Assembly (NCBI GenBank): GCA_016125335.1
Contig: WGLY01000002.1
Location: 1-64,000, forward strand
DNA: 64,000 bases
Reading direction: 5' to 3'
Source: Frankiales bacterium
GTDB taxonomy: Bacteria; Actinomycetota; Actinomycetes; S36-B12; CAIYMF01
Each line of letters begins with the position of its first letter. Positions within the stretch are counted from its first letter, which is position 1. The translations under genes were made by a program, and so were the position numbers. Below are positions 37,355-46,620 of the stretch, piece by piece. The notes under the pieces were generated by a model. It ran no database searches. It was not told the origin of the DNA and saw nothing but the letters and a program-made list of their open reading frames with translations.

Positions 37355-37978
37355 TCAGGTCTCGAAGCGCGAGGCGTCGCCCGCCCCGCGGCGCAGCACC
37401 TCCGGCTCGACGCCGGACAGGTCGACCACGGTGGTCGGCTCGAGCCCGCAGTCGCCGGAGTCGACCACGGCGTCCACCTGGTGGTCGAGGCGCTCCTTGA
37501 TCTCCCACCCGCTGGTGAGCGGGTCCTCGTCGCCCGGGAGCAGCAGCGTGCTCGACACCAGCGGCTCGCCGAGCTCGGCGAGCAGCGCCTGCGCCACCGT
37601 GTGCCGCGGGATCCGCACGCCCACCGTGAGCTTCTTGGGGTGCTGCAGCTTGCGCGGCACCTCCTTGGTGGCCGGGAGGATGAACGTGTAGCTGCCCGGC
37701 GTGCACGCCTTGACGGTGCGGAACATCGCGTTGCTCACGGTCACGTAGTGGCCGAGCTGGGCGAAGTCGGCGCACACGAGCGTGAAGTGGTGGCGCTCGT
37801 CGAGGTGGCGCACCTCGCGGATGCGCTCGAGCGCGTGCACGTTGCCCAGGCGGGCGCCCAGGGCGAAGCACGAGTCTGTCGGGTAGGCGATGAGCCCGCC
37901 CTCGCGGACGATCTCGGCGATCTGGCCGATCGAGCGCGACTGCGGGTTGTCCGGGTGCACGTCGAAGTACCGGGCCAT
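37355..37978 (-). CDS. YrdC/YciO/Sua5 family protein (threonylcarbamoyl-AMP synthase-like)
   Basis: This 207-residue protein has the YrdC RNA/ATP-binding fold: an IAYPTDSCFALGARLGN motif, VSNAMFRTVKACTPGSYTFILPAT and VGVRIPRH. In this family, threonine, bicarbonate and ATP yield threonylcarbamoyl-AMP for the t6A modification of tRNA. The sequence is closest to the YciO branch, whose activity is weaker or uncertain, so a second Sua5 gene may exist elsewhere. ATG with TAGGGT six bases upstream (leaderless type). Confidence 0.85.
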   Translation of the reverse strand: MARYFDVHPDNPQSRSIGQIAEIVREGGLIAYPTDSCFALGARLGNVHALERIREVRHLDERHHFTLVCADFAQLGHYVTVSNAMFRTVKACTPGSYTFILPATKEVPRKLQHPKKLTVGVRIPRHTVAQALLAELGEPLVSSTLLLPGDEDPLTSGWEIKERLDHQVDAVVDSGDCGLEPTTVVDLSGVEPEVLRRGAGDASRFET

Positions 37979-38088
37979 GCCCCGACCCTAGCCGCGCCCC
38001 GCGGGTGATCCGGGCGGATCGGGTCGCCGTACGCCACCCGGACGGCGGCGGGCGTGCGCACCTCGCGGGCGGTGCGAGGATGGTGCGG

Positions 38089-39411
38089 ATGACCGACGCC
38101 GACCCGTCCCGCGCGGGCTCTCCCGGCCCCGCGCCGGCCGAGCCGGCGGTGGTGGACCCGGCCGTCCCGCCCTCCGGCGGCCTGGCCACCACCAGCACGT
38201 TCGCCTCGCTGGCGGTGCCGAACTACCGCCGCTTCTTCCTCGGCCAGGCCGTGTCGCTCACGGGGACCTGGATGCAGTCGGTGGCCCTGGCGTGGCTGGT
38301 GCTCCAGCTGACCGGGTCGGCCACCTGGGTCGGCCTCGCCGTCGCGCTGCAGACCCTGCCGGTCCTCCTGCTCGGACCGTACGCCGGCGTCCTGGTGGAC
38401 CGGGTCGACAAGCGCCGCCTGCTGCTGGGGACGCAGTCGGCGGCCGCGGCGCAGGCGCTGCTCATCGGCGTCCTGACGGTGCGCGGCGACGTCACGATGG
38501 CCTGGGTGCTCGCGCTCTCGCTCGTGCTCGGCCTGGTGAACACCCTCGACAACCCCGGGCGCCAGTCCTTCGTGCGGGAGATGGTGACCGGCCCGCTCGT
38601 CCGCAACGCGGTCACCCTCAACTCCGTGGTGGTCAACGCCTCGCGCGCCGTGGGCCCGGCGGTCGGCGGCCTGCTGATCGCGAGGTACGGCGTGGGCGTG
38701 TGCTTCCTCATCAACGCCGCGAGCTTCCTCGCCGTCATCGGCGCCTACCTCACGATGGACGTGGCGCAGCTCGGCCGCGCCACGCCGGCGCCGCGCGCGC
38801 CGCGCCAGCTGCGCGACGGGCTGTCCTACGTGCGCCGCACGCCGGACCTGTTCGTGCCGCTGCTCATGATGGCGCTCGTGGGCACGCTCACCTACGAGTT
38901 CTCGGTGTCGCTGCCTGCGCTGGCGACCGACACGTTCGGCGAGGGCGCGGCCGCTCTGGGCGCGATCACCTCGGCCATGGGTGTGGGCGCGGTCCTCGGC
39001 GGGCTGGCCAGCGCGAGCCGCAGCGCGACCGGGATCCGGCCGCTGGCGGTGTCGGCGACCGCCTTCGGCGTGGCCACCGCGTGCACCGCCCTCTCCCCCA
39101 CGGTGCAGGTCGCGGGAGCCTCGCTGCTGCTCGTGGGCGCTGCGAGCGTGTGGTTCCTCTCCGTGGGCAACGCGACGCTCCAGCTCACCGCGGCGCCGCA
39201 GATGCGGGGCCGCGTCATGGCCCTGTGGGCGGTGGCCTTCCTCGGCTCGACCCCGCTGGGCGGCCCGCTGGTGGGCTGGGTGTCCGAGCACCTGAGCCCG
39301 CGCTGGGGCCTGGGCCTCGGCGCCGCGGCCGCGCTGGGCGCCGCCGGCATCGGCGCGTGGGCGCTGCGCAGCCACGCCGCGCACGCGGTGCCGCAGCCGG
39401 AGGCGGGCTGA
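38089..39411 (+). CDS. MFS transporter, EntS-like
   Basis: This 440-residue protein has an N-terminal 45-residue Pro/Ala-rich tail followed by about 11-12 hydrophobic segments. NYRRFFLGQAVSLTGTWMQSVALAWLVLQLTGS and LVDRVDKRRLLLGTQ are typical of the EntS/DHA3-type branch, which exports siderophores or drugs. ATG at 38089 follows a GAGGA site by eight bases; the ATG at 38080 is an alternative. No siderophore genes are near. Confidence 0.87.
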   Translation: MTDADPSRAGSPGPAPAEPAVVDPAVPPSGGLATTSTFASLAVPNYRRFFLGQAVSLTGTWMQSVALAWLVLQLTGSATWVGLAVALQTLPVLLLGPYAGVLVDRVDKRRLLLGTQSAAAAQALLIGVLTVRGDVTMAWVLALSLVLGLVNTLDNPGRQSFVREMVTGPLVRNAVTLNSVVVNASRAVGPAVGGLLIARYGVGVCFLINAASFLAVIGAYLTMDVAQLGRATPAPRAPRQLRDGLSYVRRTPDLFVPLLMMALVGTLTYEFSVSLPALATDTFGEGAAALGAITSAMGVGAVLGGLASASRSATGIRPLAVSATAFGVATACTALSPTVQVAGASLLLVGAASVWFLSVGNATLQLTAAPQMRGRVMALWAVAFLGSTPLGGPLVGWVSEHLSPRWGLGLGAAAALGAAGIGAWALRSHAAHAVPQPEAG

Positions 39412-39447
39412 CGCGCCCGGCGACGGGCGGCACCGGCATCCCGCGGC

Positions 39448-39846
39448 TCAGCCGGGGACGACCACCGTGCCCGTCGCGGTCGTGACCACGATCGGCTCGG
39501 GCAGCACCTCCGCCGCCGACGCCGAGACCCCCGGCGTCGCACGGCACACCACGCGGGCCTCGAACGCGACACCGCGCGACCGACGTCCCACGCGCGTGAC
39601 GGTCACCGTGGCCTCGAGCACGTCGCCGCCCATGACCGGCGCGCGGAAGGCGACCTCGTCGTAGCCGGCGAAGAGTCCCTCGTCGCCGTCGGTGCGGATG
39701 CACAGCTCGGTGGCGACGTCCCCGAACATCGCGAGCACGTAGGCACCGTCGACGAGGTTGCCGCCGTAGTGCGCGTGCGAGTACGGCACGTACCTGCGGT
39801 GGGTGACGGTGGCGCCCAGGCGGGCGTCGGCGGTGGGCTCGGTCAT
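39448..39846 (-). CDS. kal: 3-aminobutyryl-CoA ammonia-lyase (Kal)
   Basis: This 132-residue hotdog-fold protein matches the small ammonia-lyase of the clostridial lysine pathway, which converts 3-aminobutyryl-CoA to crotonyl-CoA and ammonia. Segments seen: [38 protein letters not shown] and VEFRAPV-like [19 protein letters not shown]. The position after kamE, with an ATGA overlap, supports the assignment over other hotdog thioesterases. Last gene of the five-gene operon that starts with kdd. Confidence 0.85.
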   Translation of the reverse strand: MTEPTADARLGATVTHRRYVPYSHAHYGGNLVDGAYVLAMFGDVATELCIRTDGDEGLFAGYDEVAFRAPVMGGDVLEATVTVTRVGRRSRGVAFEARVVCRATPGVSASAAEVLPEPIVVTTATGTVVVPG

Positions 39847-40658
39847 GACGCCTTCTTCCGTGTGGTGGTCCGCGGGGACGCGGCCGGTGCGGTGCGGGCC
39901 CGGGCCGGGCCCGAGGGCACCAGCGCGGAGACGAGGTAGGACGCGACCTCGCCCGGCGTCGTGCCGCGCCCGAAGATGCGGTCGACGCCGAGCTCCGCCG
40001 TGGCGAGCTCGTCGAAGCGGGGGCCGCCGACGACGAGCAGCGGGCGGCGCTCGGCCGGGAACGCCTCGCGGAAGGCGGCGCTCATCTCCCGGGTGTTGTG
40101 CAGGTGCGCGTCGCGCTGGGTGACCACCTGCGACACGAGCACCGCGTCGGCCCGGTGCACCCGGGCCTGCTCCACGAGCTCGGGCACGGGCACCTGCGCG
40201 CCGAGGTTCACCACCGTGATCTCGGAGTAGTACTCGAGGCCCTTCTCTCCCGCGAAGCCCTTGATGTTGAGGATCGCGTCGATGCCGACCGTGTGCGCGT
40301 CGGTGCCGATGCACGCACCCACGACGACCAGCGGGCGGCGCAGGCCCTTCTTGATCGCCGTGTTGACCTCCTTGGGCGACAGCAGCGGGTAGTCGCGCTC
40401 CGCGACGACGACGTCGCGGGTGTCGACGAGGTGCTGCACCGGGCCGTAGACGACGAAGAACGTGAAGTCGGGCCCCATGGCCTTGGCGTGCACGACCATC
40501 GCCGGGTCCATGCCCATCTTCTGGGCCAGCAGCTGCGCGGCACCCTCGGCCCGCTTGTCGTGCGGCAGCGGCAGCGTGAACGACATCTGCACCATGCCGT
40601 CGCCGGTCGCGTCGCCGTACGGCCGGACGATGGTGCCCCGGGAGCTCGCGGCGCTCAT
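39843..40658 (-). CDS. kamE: Lysine 5,6-aminomutase beta subunit (KamE)
   Basis: This 271-residue subunit carries the B12-binding domain. The DxHxxG cobalamin-ligand motif is present as D120-A-H122-T-V-G125, followed by [19 protein letters not shown] with Lys residues that could bind PLP. With KamD it moves the terminal amino group of beta-lysine to carbon 5, giving 3,5-diaminohexanoate. N-terminal dimerisation and C-terminal basic Ala/Thr-rich tail are visible. It is coupled on both sides by four-base overlaps. Confidence 0.93.
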   Translation of the reverse strand: MSAASSRGTIVRPYGDATGDGMVQMSFTLPLPHDKRAEGAAQLLAQKMGMDPAMVVHAKAMGPDFTFFVVYGPVQHLVDTRDVVVAERDYPLLSPKEVNTAIKKGLRRPLVVVGACIGTDAHTVGIDAILNIKGFAGEKGLEYYSEITVVNLGAQVPVPELVEQARVHRADAVLVSQVVTQRDAHLHNTREMSAAFREAFPAERRPLLVVGGPRFDELATAELGVDRIFGRGTTPGEVASYLVSALVPSGPARARTAPAASPRTTTRKKAS

Positions 40659-42235
40659 CGGGTCGCCCCTTCCTCGAGCAGGTCGGTCGCGGGGTTGAGG
40701 TAGCCGGAGGCCTTGCGCACCACGCCGTCCAGGCCGCGGCCGGCGTCCGACGGGCGCTTCATGAGCCCGAACGTCCCGTCCGCGATCGCCTCCAGGAGCG
40801 TGTCGTCGACGATGCGCTCGAGCAGGTCGACCGCCTCGCCGAGGACCTGCCGCGCGCGCTGCGCGATGAAGCCGTCCGGGGCGGGCCGGAAGTCCTCGCG
40901 CAGGTTGCCCGCCGCGTTGAACACGTACATCACGTTCTGCAGCGCGAGGTCGCGGTCGGACAGCCACGGGGTGACGACCGCCTCGGTCATCATGCCGACG
41001 AGCAGGATCCCCTGGCCGGTGAGCGCGCCCGCGAGGTTGAAGAAGCCGTCCAGCAGGTAGCCGCGGAAGACGTCGCCCGTCATGTGCTTGGTGGGCGGCA
41101 TCCACTTGAGCGGCGCGTCCGGGAAGAGGGCCCGCGCGAGCATGGCGTGGGCCAGCTCGAGGCGGAACGAGTCGGGGATGTCCGGGTTGATCTCGAAGGC
41201 GTGCCCGAGGCCGAGCTGCCAGTCCGCGAGCCCGGCCTCCTTGGCGAAGTACTCGTTGAGCAGCTGGCTCACGGTGACCGTGTGCGCCGCGTCGACGGCG
41301 TCGGCGGTGGTGAGGTAGTTGTCCTCGCCGGTGTTGATGATGATGCCGGCGCGGGCGTGCACCTGGCGGGAGAAGCGCTGGTCGACGAACGTGCGCACCG
41401 GGTTGATGTCGCGGAAGAGGATCCCGTACATGCTGTCGTTGAGCATCATGTCGAGCCGCTCGAGCCCGGCCAGCGACGCGATCTCCGGCATGCACAGGCC
41501 GGAGGCGTAGTTGGTGAGCCGCACGTAGCGACCGAGCTCCTTGCTCGTCTCGTCGAGCGCCGCGCGCATCAGGCGGAAGTTGGCCTGGGTCGCGTAGGTG
41601 CCGGCGTAGCCCTCGCGCGTGGGCCCCTCGGGCACGTAGTCGAGCAGCGACTGACCGGTGGAGCGGATGACGGCGATGACGTCGGCACCCTCGCGGGCCG
41701 CCGCCTGCGCCTGCGGGATGTCCTCGTAGATGTCCCCGGTGGCCACGATGAGGTAGACCCACGGGGCGGGCGGGTCGCCGTACCGGCGCACGAGCCGGTC
41801 GCGCTCGGCCCGGCGCGCGTCGATGCGCCGGATCCCGGCGGCCACCGCACGCCGCGACGCCGTGGCGGCGCGCGTCCGGTCGCGTCCCTCCGGCAGCCGC
41901 AGCGCCACCGAGCCCGCGGCGGCCTTCTGCGCGACGGTGAGCAGGTCGTCGCCCGTGCGCGCCATGGCGTCCCAGACGGGAAGGGCCACGCCCTGCTCGA
42001 GGCCCACCTCCTCGCGCACGACGTCCACGAGGCGGTTGACCCACGGGATGCCCTCGACGTCGGCGCCCTCGAGGCCGGCGAGCCGGAGCAGGGCCCGCTC
42101 GACCGACACGGTGGTGTGCCGCTTCGCCAGCGAGACCACCGGCGCGCCCGCCCGGCGGGCCAGCGTGCGCGCCTTGCGGATGGTCACGGGATCGAGGTCG
42201 AGCATCCGACGGGGATCGGTCGACGTGCGGCTCAC
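40655..42235 (-). CDS. kamD: Lysine 5,6-aminomutase alpha subunit (KamD)
   Basis: This 526-residue TIM-barrel subunit (clostridial counterparts about 516 residues) binds PLP and the corrin ring. Family stretches such as [61 protein letters not shown] and [11 protein letters not shown] are present (each within the typical order). The GTG start at 42235 overlaps the amidohydrolase stop. Adenosylcobalamin is required, so the host must make or import B12; no cobalamin riboswitch is seen near this operon. Confidence 0.94.
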   Translation of the reverse strand: MSRTSTDPRRMLDLDPVTIRKARTLARRAGAPVVSLAKRHTTVSVERALLRLAGLEGADVEGIPWVNRLVDVVREEVGLEQGVALPVWDAMARTGDDLLTVAQKAAAGSVALRLPEGRDRTRAATASRRAVAAGIRRIDARRAERDRLVRRYGDPPAPWVYLIVATGDIYEDIPQAQAAAREGADVIAVIRSTGQSLLDYVPEGPTREGYAGTYATQANFRLMRAALDETSKELGRYVRLTNYASGLCMPEIASLAGLERLDMMLNDSMYGILFRDINPVRTFVDQRFSRQVHARAGIIINTGEDNYLTTADAVDAAHTVTVSQLLNEYFAKEAGLADWQLGLGHAFEINPDIPDSFRLELAHAMLARALFPDAPLKWMPPTKHMTGDVFRGYLLDGFFNLAGALTGQGILLVGMMTEAVVTPWLSDRDLALQNVMYVFNAAGNLREDFRPAPDGFIAQRARQVLGEAVDLLERIVDDTLLEAIADGTFGLMKRPSDAGRGLDGVVRKASGYLNPATDLLEEGATR

Positions 42236-43773
42236 GCCGCCACCTCCTCGAGGTCGCCTGAGTCGTGCAGGATCGTGCCGCGCAGCACCGTGCGCACGCA
42301 GGTGGGGGGCGGGGAGTCCAGGTCCGGCCAGCCGTCGTCGCCGGGGTCGGCGCGCCACACGGCGAACGTCGCCGGGCCACCGGCCCGCAGCCCGTCCTCC
42401 GGAGCCTCTCCCACGGCGCGGTGCGCGGCCGCCGTGTGCGCGCGGAAGGCGTCCGCGAGCGGCAGGCCCTTCCCCGGGGTGCGGTGGCGGACGGCGGCCC
42501 GCACGGTGCCCCACGGGTCGAGCGGAGTCACGGGCGCGTCGCTGCCCAGCACCAGCGCGACGCCCGCGGCGGCGAGATCGGCGTAGGGGTTGAGTCGCAC
42601 GCCCCGCTCCGGGCCGAGGCGGTCGACGTACATCCCCGACGGGCCGCCCCAGGCGGCGTCGAAGGCCGGCTGCACGGACGCGACGACCTCGAGGTCCGCG
42701 AGCACCGACACGTGACGGGCGTCGAGCATCTCGGCGTGCTCGAGCCGGTGGTGCAGCGCACGGACCCGGTCGCGGCCCGCGACGGCCGCGGCGGCGACGA
42801 GTCCGTCGGCGACGACGTCCATGGCGGCGTCGCCGATGACGTGGAACCCGGCCTGGACCCCGGCGACCGAGCACCGCACGAGGTGGTCCGCGACCGCGTC
42901 CGCGTCGAGGTAGAGCGCACCGCGGGTGTCGGCGTCGGCGTAGGGCGAGCGCAGGTGCGCGGTGCGCGACCCGAGTGCGCCGTCGACGAACAGGTCGCCC
43001 CCCAGCCCGTGGGCGCCGAGGTCGCGCAGCGCGTCCAGGCCGCCGTCGGCCGCGGTCTGGCCCCAGTAGGCGACCACGTCGGGCAGCGCCGGGTCCGCGG
43101 CCACCTCGAGCAGGGTGCGCAGGTCGTCCTCCCCGCCGATGCCGGGCCCGTTCATCTCGTGCACGTGGGCGATCCCGCGGGCGGCGGCCGTGCGCAGCAT
43201 GTGCCGCTGGGCCTCGGCGCGCTGGGACGCCGTGACCGAGCCGAGGGCCACCGCGCGCACCACGTGGTGCGCCTCGCGCCGCACCCAGCCGTCGGCGTCG
43301 TAGCCGTCGGCCCGTGCGGCGGCGGGCGCGGTCGCGAGCAGCGCCCCGCTCACCAGGGCGGAGTGGACGTCGACGCGCGAGAGGTAGACCAGCGAGCCGT
43401 AGGTGGCACGGTCGAGCTCGGCGGCCGTGGGCAGGGTGCGGTCCGGCCAGGCGGTCTCGTCCCACCCGTGCCCGAGCACGGGCCGCCCGCGCAGGGCCCG
43501 GGTGCGGGCGGCGACGGCGTCGAGCACGTCGTCGCGGGAGCGGGCGGCGGACAGGTCCAGCCCGGTGAGCACGAGCCCGGTGTCGGTGGCGTGGACGTGG
43601 CCGTCGACGAACGCCGGGAGCACGAGCGCACCGGAGAGCTCGACGACGACGTCGGCCGAGCCGGAGCCCGGCGACCCGACGTGCGCGAGCGTCGCGCCGT
43701 CGACGACCACGTCGGCCTCGACGATCCGCCCGTCGACCAGGGTGCGCCCGCCGCGCAGCAGCAGCCGGGTCAT
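42232..43773 (-). CDS. YtcJ-like amidohydrolase in the lysine operon
   Basis: This 513-residue metal-dependent hydrolase has DGHVHATDTG (HxH metal ligands) near residue 56, a GHGWDETAWP stretch, HVIGDAAMD and a late GSDAPVTPLDPW with the metal Asp. It matches amidohydrolase family 3 (YtcJ-like), whose natural substrates are mostly unknown. It is not a member of the classic lysine-fermentation pathway, yet lies between kdd and kamD with tight spacing. It may hydrolyse an acylated or cyclised lysine intermediate; this is conjecture. Confidence 0.85.
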   Translation of the reverse strand: MTRLLLRGGRTLVDGRIVEADVVVDGATLAHVGSPGSGSADVVVELSGALVLPAFVDGHVHATDTGLVLTGLDLSAARSRDDVLDAVAARTRALRGRPVLGHGWDETAWPDRTLPTAAELDRATYGSLVYLSRVDVHSALVSGALLATAPAAARADGYDADGWVRREAHHVVRAVALGSVTASQRAEAQRHMLRTAAARGIAHVHEMNGPGIGGEDDLRTLLEVAADPALPDVVAYWGQTAADGGLDALRDLGAHGLGGDLFVDGALGSRTAHLRSPYADADTRGALYLDADAVADHLVRCSVAGVQAGFHVIGDAAMDVVADGLVAAAAVAGRDRVRALHHRLEHAEMLDARHVSVLADLEVVASVQPAFDAAWGGPSGMYVDRLGPERGVRLNPYADLAAAGVALVLGSDAPVTPLDPWGTVRAAVRHRTPGKGLPLADAFRAHTAAAHRAVGEAPEDGLRAGGPATFAVWRADPGDDGWPDLDSPPPTCVRTVLRGTILHDSGDLEEVAA

Positions 43774-43780
43774 GCCGCCG

Positions 43781-44860
43781 TCACAGGTGGCCCTCGGCGG
43801 CGAGCCGGTCGGTGAACAGCCCGGCGACCCCGGCGTCCGTGCGCAGGAGGTCGAACGCGAGCTCGGCGTGCCCGGGCGTGAACCCGTTGCCGATGAGCAT
43901 CGTGACGTCGGCGGCGAGGCCCTCGGCGCCGAGCGCGGCGGTGGAGAAGGACGTGGCCATCGAGAAGAAGATGATCGTGCCGCCGTCGCCGCACGACAGG
44001 ATCGCGCCGTGCTCGCACCCGGGCACGTCCACGCACACCACCACGACGTCCGCGGGACCGCCGAGTGCTCCGGCGATGGCGTCGGACAGTCCGACCGGGT
44101 CGCGGGCGTCCGCCAGGGCGACGACGTCGGCCAGCCCTGCGCGCTCGAGCGCCTCGGCCTCGCGGGTGACCGGGACGACGCCGACGGTGCGCGCGGCGCC
44201 CGCGCGGCGGGCGGCCGCCAGCGACAGCGAGCCGCTCTTGCCCGCTCCCCCGACGACGGCGACGCTCGGGGCCCGGCCGGCGTCGACGTAGCGGCGCACG
44301 ACGCGCGCGGTGAGCGCCGGGGCGCCGCACACGTCCATCACCGCCATCGCGAGCGGACCGGGCAGGTCGTCGGGCACACGGGCCACGATCGTGCGGTCGA
44401 ACAGGATCGCGTGGCCGTCGCAGGGCACCTGCTCGGAGCGGCCGTCCCAGTCGCGGAGGTCGTCGTGGATCTCCAGCGGGGTCAGCGTGAGCGACACCAG
44501 CGTGGTCACCTCGTCGCCCACGGCGAGCTCGTGGTGGTGGCTGTCCGGACCGATCTCCTCGACAACGCCGACGAGCATCCCGCCGGAGCCGGTGACTGGG
44601 TTGTGCATCTTCCCGCGCGTCCGCACGATGTCGAGCACCTCGGCGCGCACGGCGTCGCCGTCGCCGCCGTGCTTGTCCGAGAGCTGGCGGAAGCTCGCGG
44701 CGTCGAGGTTGAGCCGGCGCACCCGCACCCGCACCTCCCCCGTGACCAGCTCCGGCGTCGTGTCCAGGCGCCAGGCGGCCTGCGGGAGGACCCCGCGCGG
44801 CTCGAGGACGCGGTGCAGGCCCACCGGGCTCACCGGGTGCCGCTCCTGGGTGCTGCTCAC
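43781..44860 (-). CDS. kdd: L-erythro-3,5-diaminohexanoate dehydrogenase (Kdd)
   Basis: This 359-residue NAD(P)-dependent enzyme oxidises 3,5-diaminohexanoate to 5-amino-3-oxohexanoate. The N-terminal GLHRVLEPRGVLPQAAWRLD, HNPVTGSGGMLVG and VVGGAGKSGSLSLAAA nucleotide loop match the family. First gene of the leftward operon; its start is preceded by GGAAGGA. The divergent kamA gene is 277 bases away, and the shared region carries nested inverted repeats. Confidence 0.92.
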   Translation of the reverse strand: MSSTQERHPVSPVGLHRVLEPRGVLPQAAWRLDTTPELVTGEVRVRVRRLNLDAASFRQLSDKHGGDGDAVRAEVLDIVRTRGKMHNPVTGSGGMLVGVVEEIGPDSHHHELAVGDEVTTLVSLTLTPLEIHDDLRDWDGRSEQVPCDGHAILFDRTIVARVPDDLPGPLAMAVMDVCGAPALTARVVRRYVDAGRAPSVAVVGGAGKSGSLSLAAARRAGAARTVGVVPVTREAEALERAGLADVVALADARDPVGLSDAIAGALGGPADVVVVCVDVPGCEHGAILSCGDGGTIIFFSMATSFSTAALGAEGLAADVTMLIGNGFTPGHAELAFDLLRTDAGVAGLFTDRLAAEGHL

Positions 44861-44954
44861 GTGCCGATCCTTCCGTTCCGGGCGCCCGGGCGGGCGCCGC
44901 TCGGACCACGAACGGTCGCCGGCCCGGTGCCGCGAGTACCGGGCGGCCGCATTC

Positions 44955-45057
44955 CGTACGCCGTTCCTTCAGGGTCCTGCGGGATAGAGCGCAAATCGTC
45001 CGGTCACATGGTGCCAGATCCGGACGATATCCCGTATCCTCGCCGGAACGGCGTACG
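44955..45057. promoter_or_regulatory. Nested inverted repeats between kdd and kamA
   Basis: Three nested pairs are visible. The outer is CGTACGCCGTTCC (44955-44967) with its exact complement at 45045-45057. The middle is CGGGAT (44980-44985) with ATCCCG (45029-45034). The inner is ATCGTCCGG (44995-45003) with CCGGACGAT (45020-45028). The centres nearly coincide at about 45006-45012. It may be a multi-site operator for divergent kdd/kamA promoters, or part of a structured leader. Confidence 0.7.
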
Positions 45058-45137
45058 CGGCACGTCCGCGACCGCCGCGACCGTCCGGGCCGCTGGGCCC
45101 GCTCCCACCCCCTCCCCCGACTCATCGGAGGCTCCCC

Positions 45138-46580
45138 GTGACCGAGACCCTCGAAGCCACTGTCGAGGCCGCCGACGGTCGTGCGCTCCCGCAGCCGTAC
45201 GCCTACGCGCGCCGCGAGCTCGTCGAGCCGGACTGGCGCCGCTTCCCCGGCTGGGCGCAGGTGACCGAGGAGGAGTGGCGCTCCGCGCAGTGGCAGCGCG
45301 CGCACTGCGTCAAGAACACCGGCCAGCTGCGCGCCGTGCTCGGCGACCTGGTCGAGGACCGGTTCTACGAGGACCTCGAGTCCGACATCGCGCACGCCGC
45401 CACGATGTCGATGCTGCTCACCCCGCAGATGCTCAACACGATGGCGTCCGGCACGGACGCGGCGGGCGCGGGCTCGCTCACCGAGGCCTTCTACGCCGAC
45501 CCGGTGCGCCGCTACATGCTGCCGGTGCTCTCCGACCGCCGCACCGACTGGCGCAGCCACCCGCACGCCACGCGGGACTCGCTGCACGAGCACGAGATGT
45601 GGGCGGTCGAGGGGCTCACCCACCGCTACCCCACCAAGGTGCTGGCCGAGATGCTGCCCACCTGCCCGCAGTACTGCGGCCACTGCACGCGCATGGACCT
45701 CGTCGGCAACTCGACCCCCACCGTCGACAAGCTGAAGTTCGTGGGCAAGCCGGACAACCGCCAGCAGGAGATGCTCGACTACCTGCGCCGCTCCCCCGGC
45801 GTGCGCGACGTGGTGGTCTCCGGCGGCGACGTCGCGAACATGCCGTGGCCCCGGCTCGAGCAGTTCGTGTCGGCGCTGCTGGAGATCGACAACATCCGCG
45901 ACATCCGGCTGGCGTCCAAGGCCCTCATGGGCCTGCCGCAGCACTGGCTCCAGGACGACGTCCGCGCGGGCATGGAGCGCCTCGCGACCACGGCGCGCCA
46001 GCGCGGCGTGGGCCTCGCGATCCACACCCACGTCAACAGCGCCGAGTCGGTCACCCCGCTGGTCGCCGAGGCGGCGCGGGCCATGATGGAGGCCGGCGTC
46101 CGCGACGTGCGCAACCAGGGCGTGCTCATGCGCGGGGTCAACGCCACGGTCAACGACCTGCTGGACCTGTGCTTCTCGCTGCTCGACGGCGCCGGGATCA
46201 TGCCCTACTACTTCTACATGTGCGACATGATCCCCAACGCCGAGCACTGGCGGCTCGCGGTGTGGGAGGCGCAGGCGCTGCAGCACGGGATCATGGGCTA
46301 CCTCCCCGGCTTCGCCACGCCGCGCATCGTGTGCGACGTCCCCTACGTCGGCAAGCGGTGGGTGCACCAGGTGCACGAGTACGACCGCGAGCGCGGCATC
46401 ACCTACTGGACGAAGAACTACCGCACCGGCATCGAGACCGCCGACGCCGAGGCGCTCTCGCGCACCTACGAGTACTACGACCCGATCCACACGCTCGGCA
46501 CCACCGGCCAGCAGTGGTGGACGCAGCACGCCGACTCCTCCATCGCGGCGGCCGAGTCCAGCCGGGGCGTGCACTCCTGA
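45138..46580 (+). CDS. kamA: Lysine 2,3-aminomutase family radical SAM enzyme (KamA)
   Basis: This 480-residue protein has the radical SAM cluster motif C176-PQY-C180-GH-C183 and family context VSGGDVANMPWPRL and MRGVNATVNDL. It probably converts L-lysine to beta-lysine, the substrate of KamDE encoded divergently. The segment that normally holds the PLP-binding Lys in a glycine-rich loop here reads CDVPYVGKRW with K406, so cofactor binding differs in detail. A GGAGG ribosome site precedes the GTG. It is convergent with the Lrp gene. Confidence 0.87.
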   Translation: MTETLEATVEAADGRALPQPYAYARRELVEPDWRRFPGWAQVTEEEWRSAQWQRAHCVKNTGQLRAVLGDLVEDRFYEDLESDIAHAATMSMLLTPQMLNTMASGTDAAGAGSLTEAFYADPVRRYMLPVLSDRRTDWRSHPHATRDSLHEHEMWAVEGLTHRYPTKVLAEMLPTCPQYCGHCTRMDLVGNSTPTVDKLKFVGKPDNRQQEMLDYLRRSPGVRDVVVSGGDVANMPWPRLEQFVSALLEIDNIRDIRLASKALMGLPQHWLQDDVRAGMERLATTARQRGVGLAIHTHVNSAESVTPLVAEAARAMMEAGVRDVRNQGVLMRGVNATVNDLLDLCFSLLDGAGIMPYYFYMCDMIPNAEHWRLAVWEAQALQHGIMGYLPGFATPRIVCDVPYVGKRWVHQVHEYDRERGITYWTKNYRTGIETADAEALSRTYEYYDPIHTLGTTGQQWWTQHADSSIAAAESSRGVHS

Positions 46581-46587
46581 GCCGCAC

Positions 46588-46614
46588 GCCGCCCGCGGCG
46601 GGGCTGCGGGCGGC
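46588..46614. terminator. Bidirectional terminator between kamA and lrp-type gene
   Basis: GCCGCCCGC (46588-46596) pairs with GCGGGCGGC (46606-46614) around a nine-base loop in the 40-base gap between two convergent genes. Confidence 0.65.
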
Positions 46615-46620
46615 GCCGGC

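Noticed and set aside
44861-45137. Lysine or cobalamin riboswitch for the kam genes
   Set aside because: The nested repeats do not show the conserved core elements expected of either class by eye; symmetrical dyads fit a protein site better. A covariance-model search would settle it.
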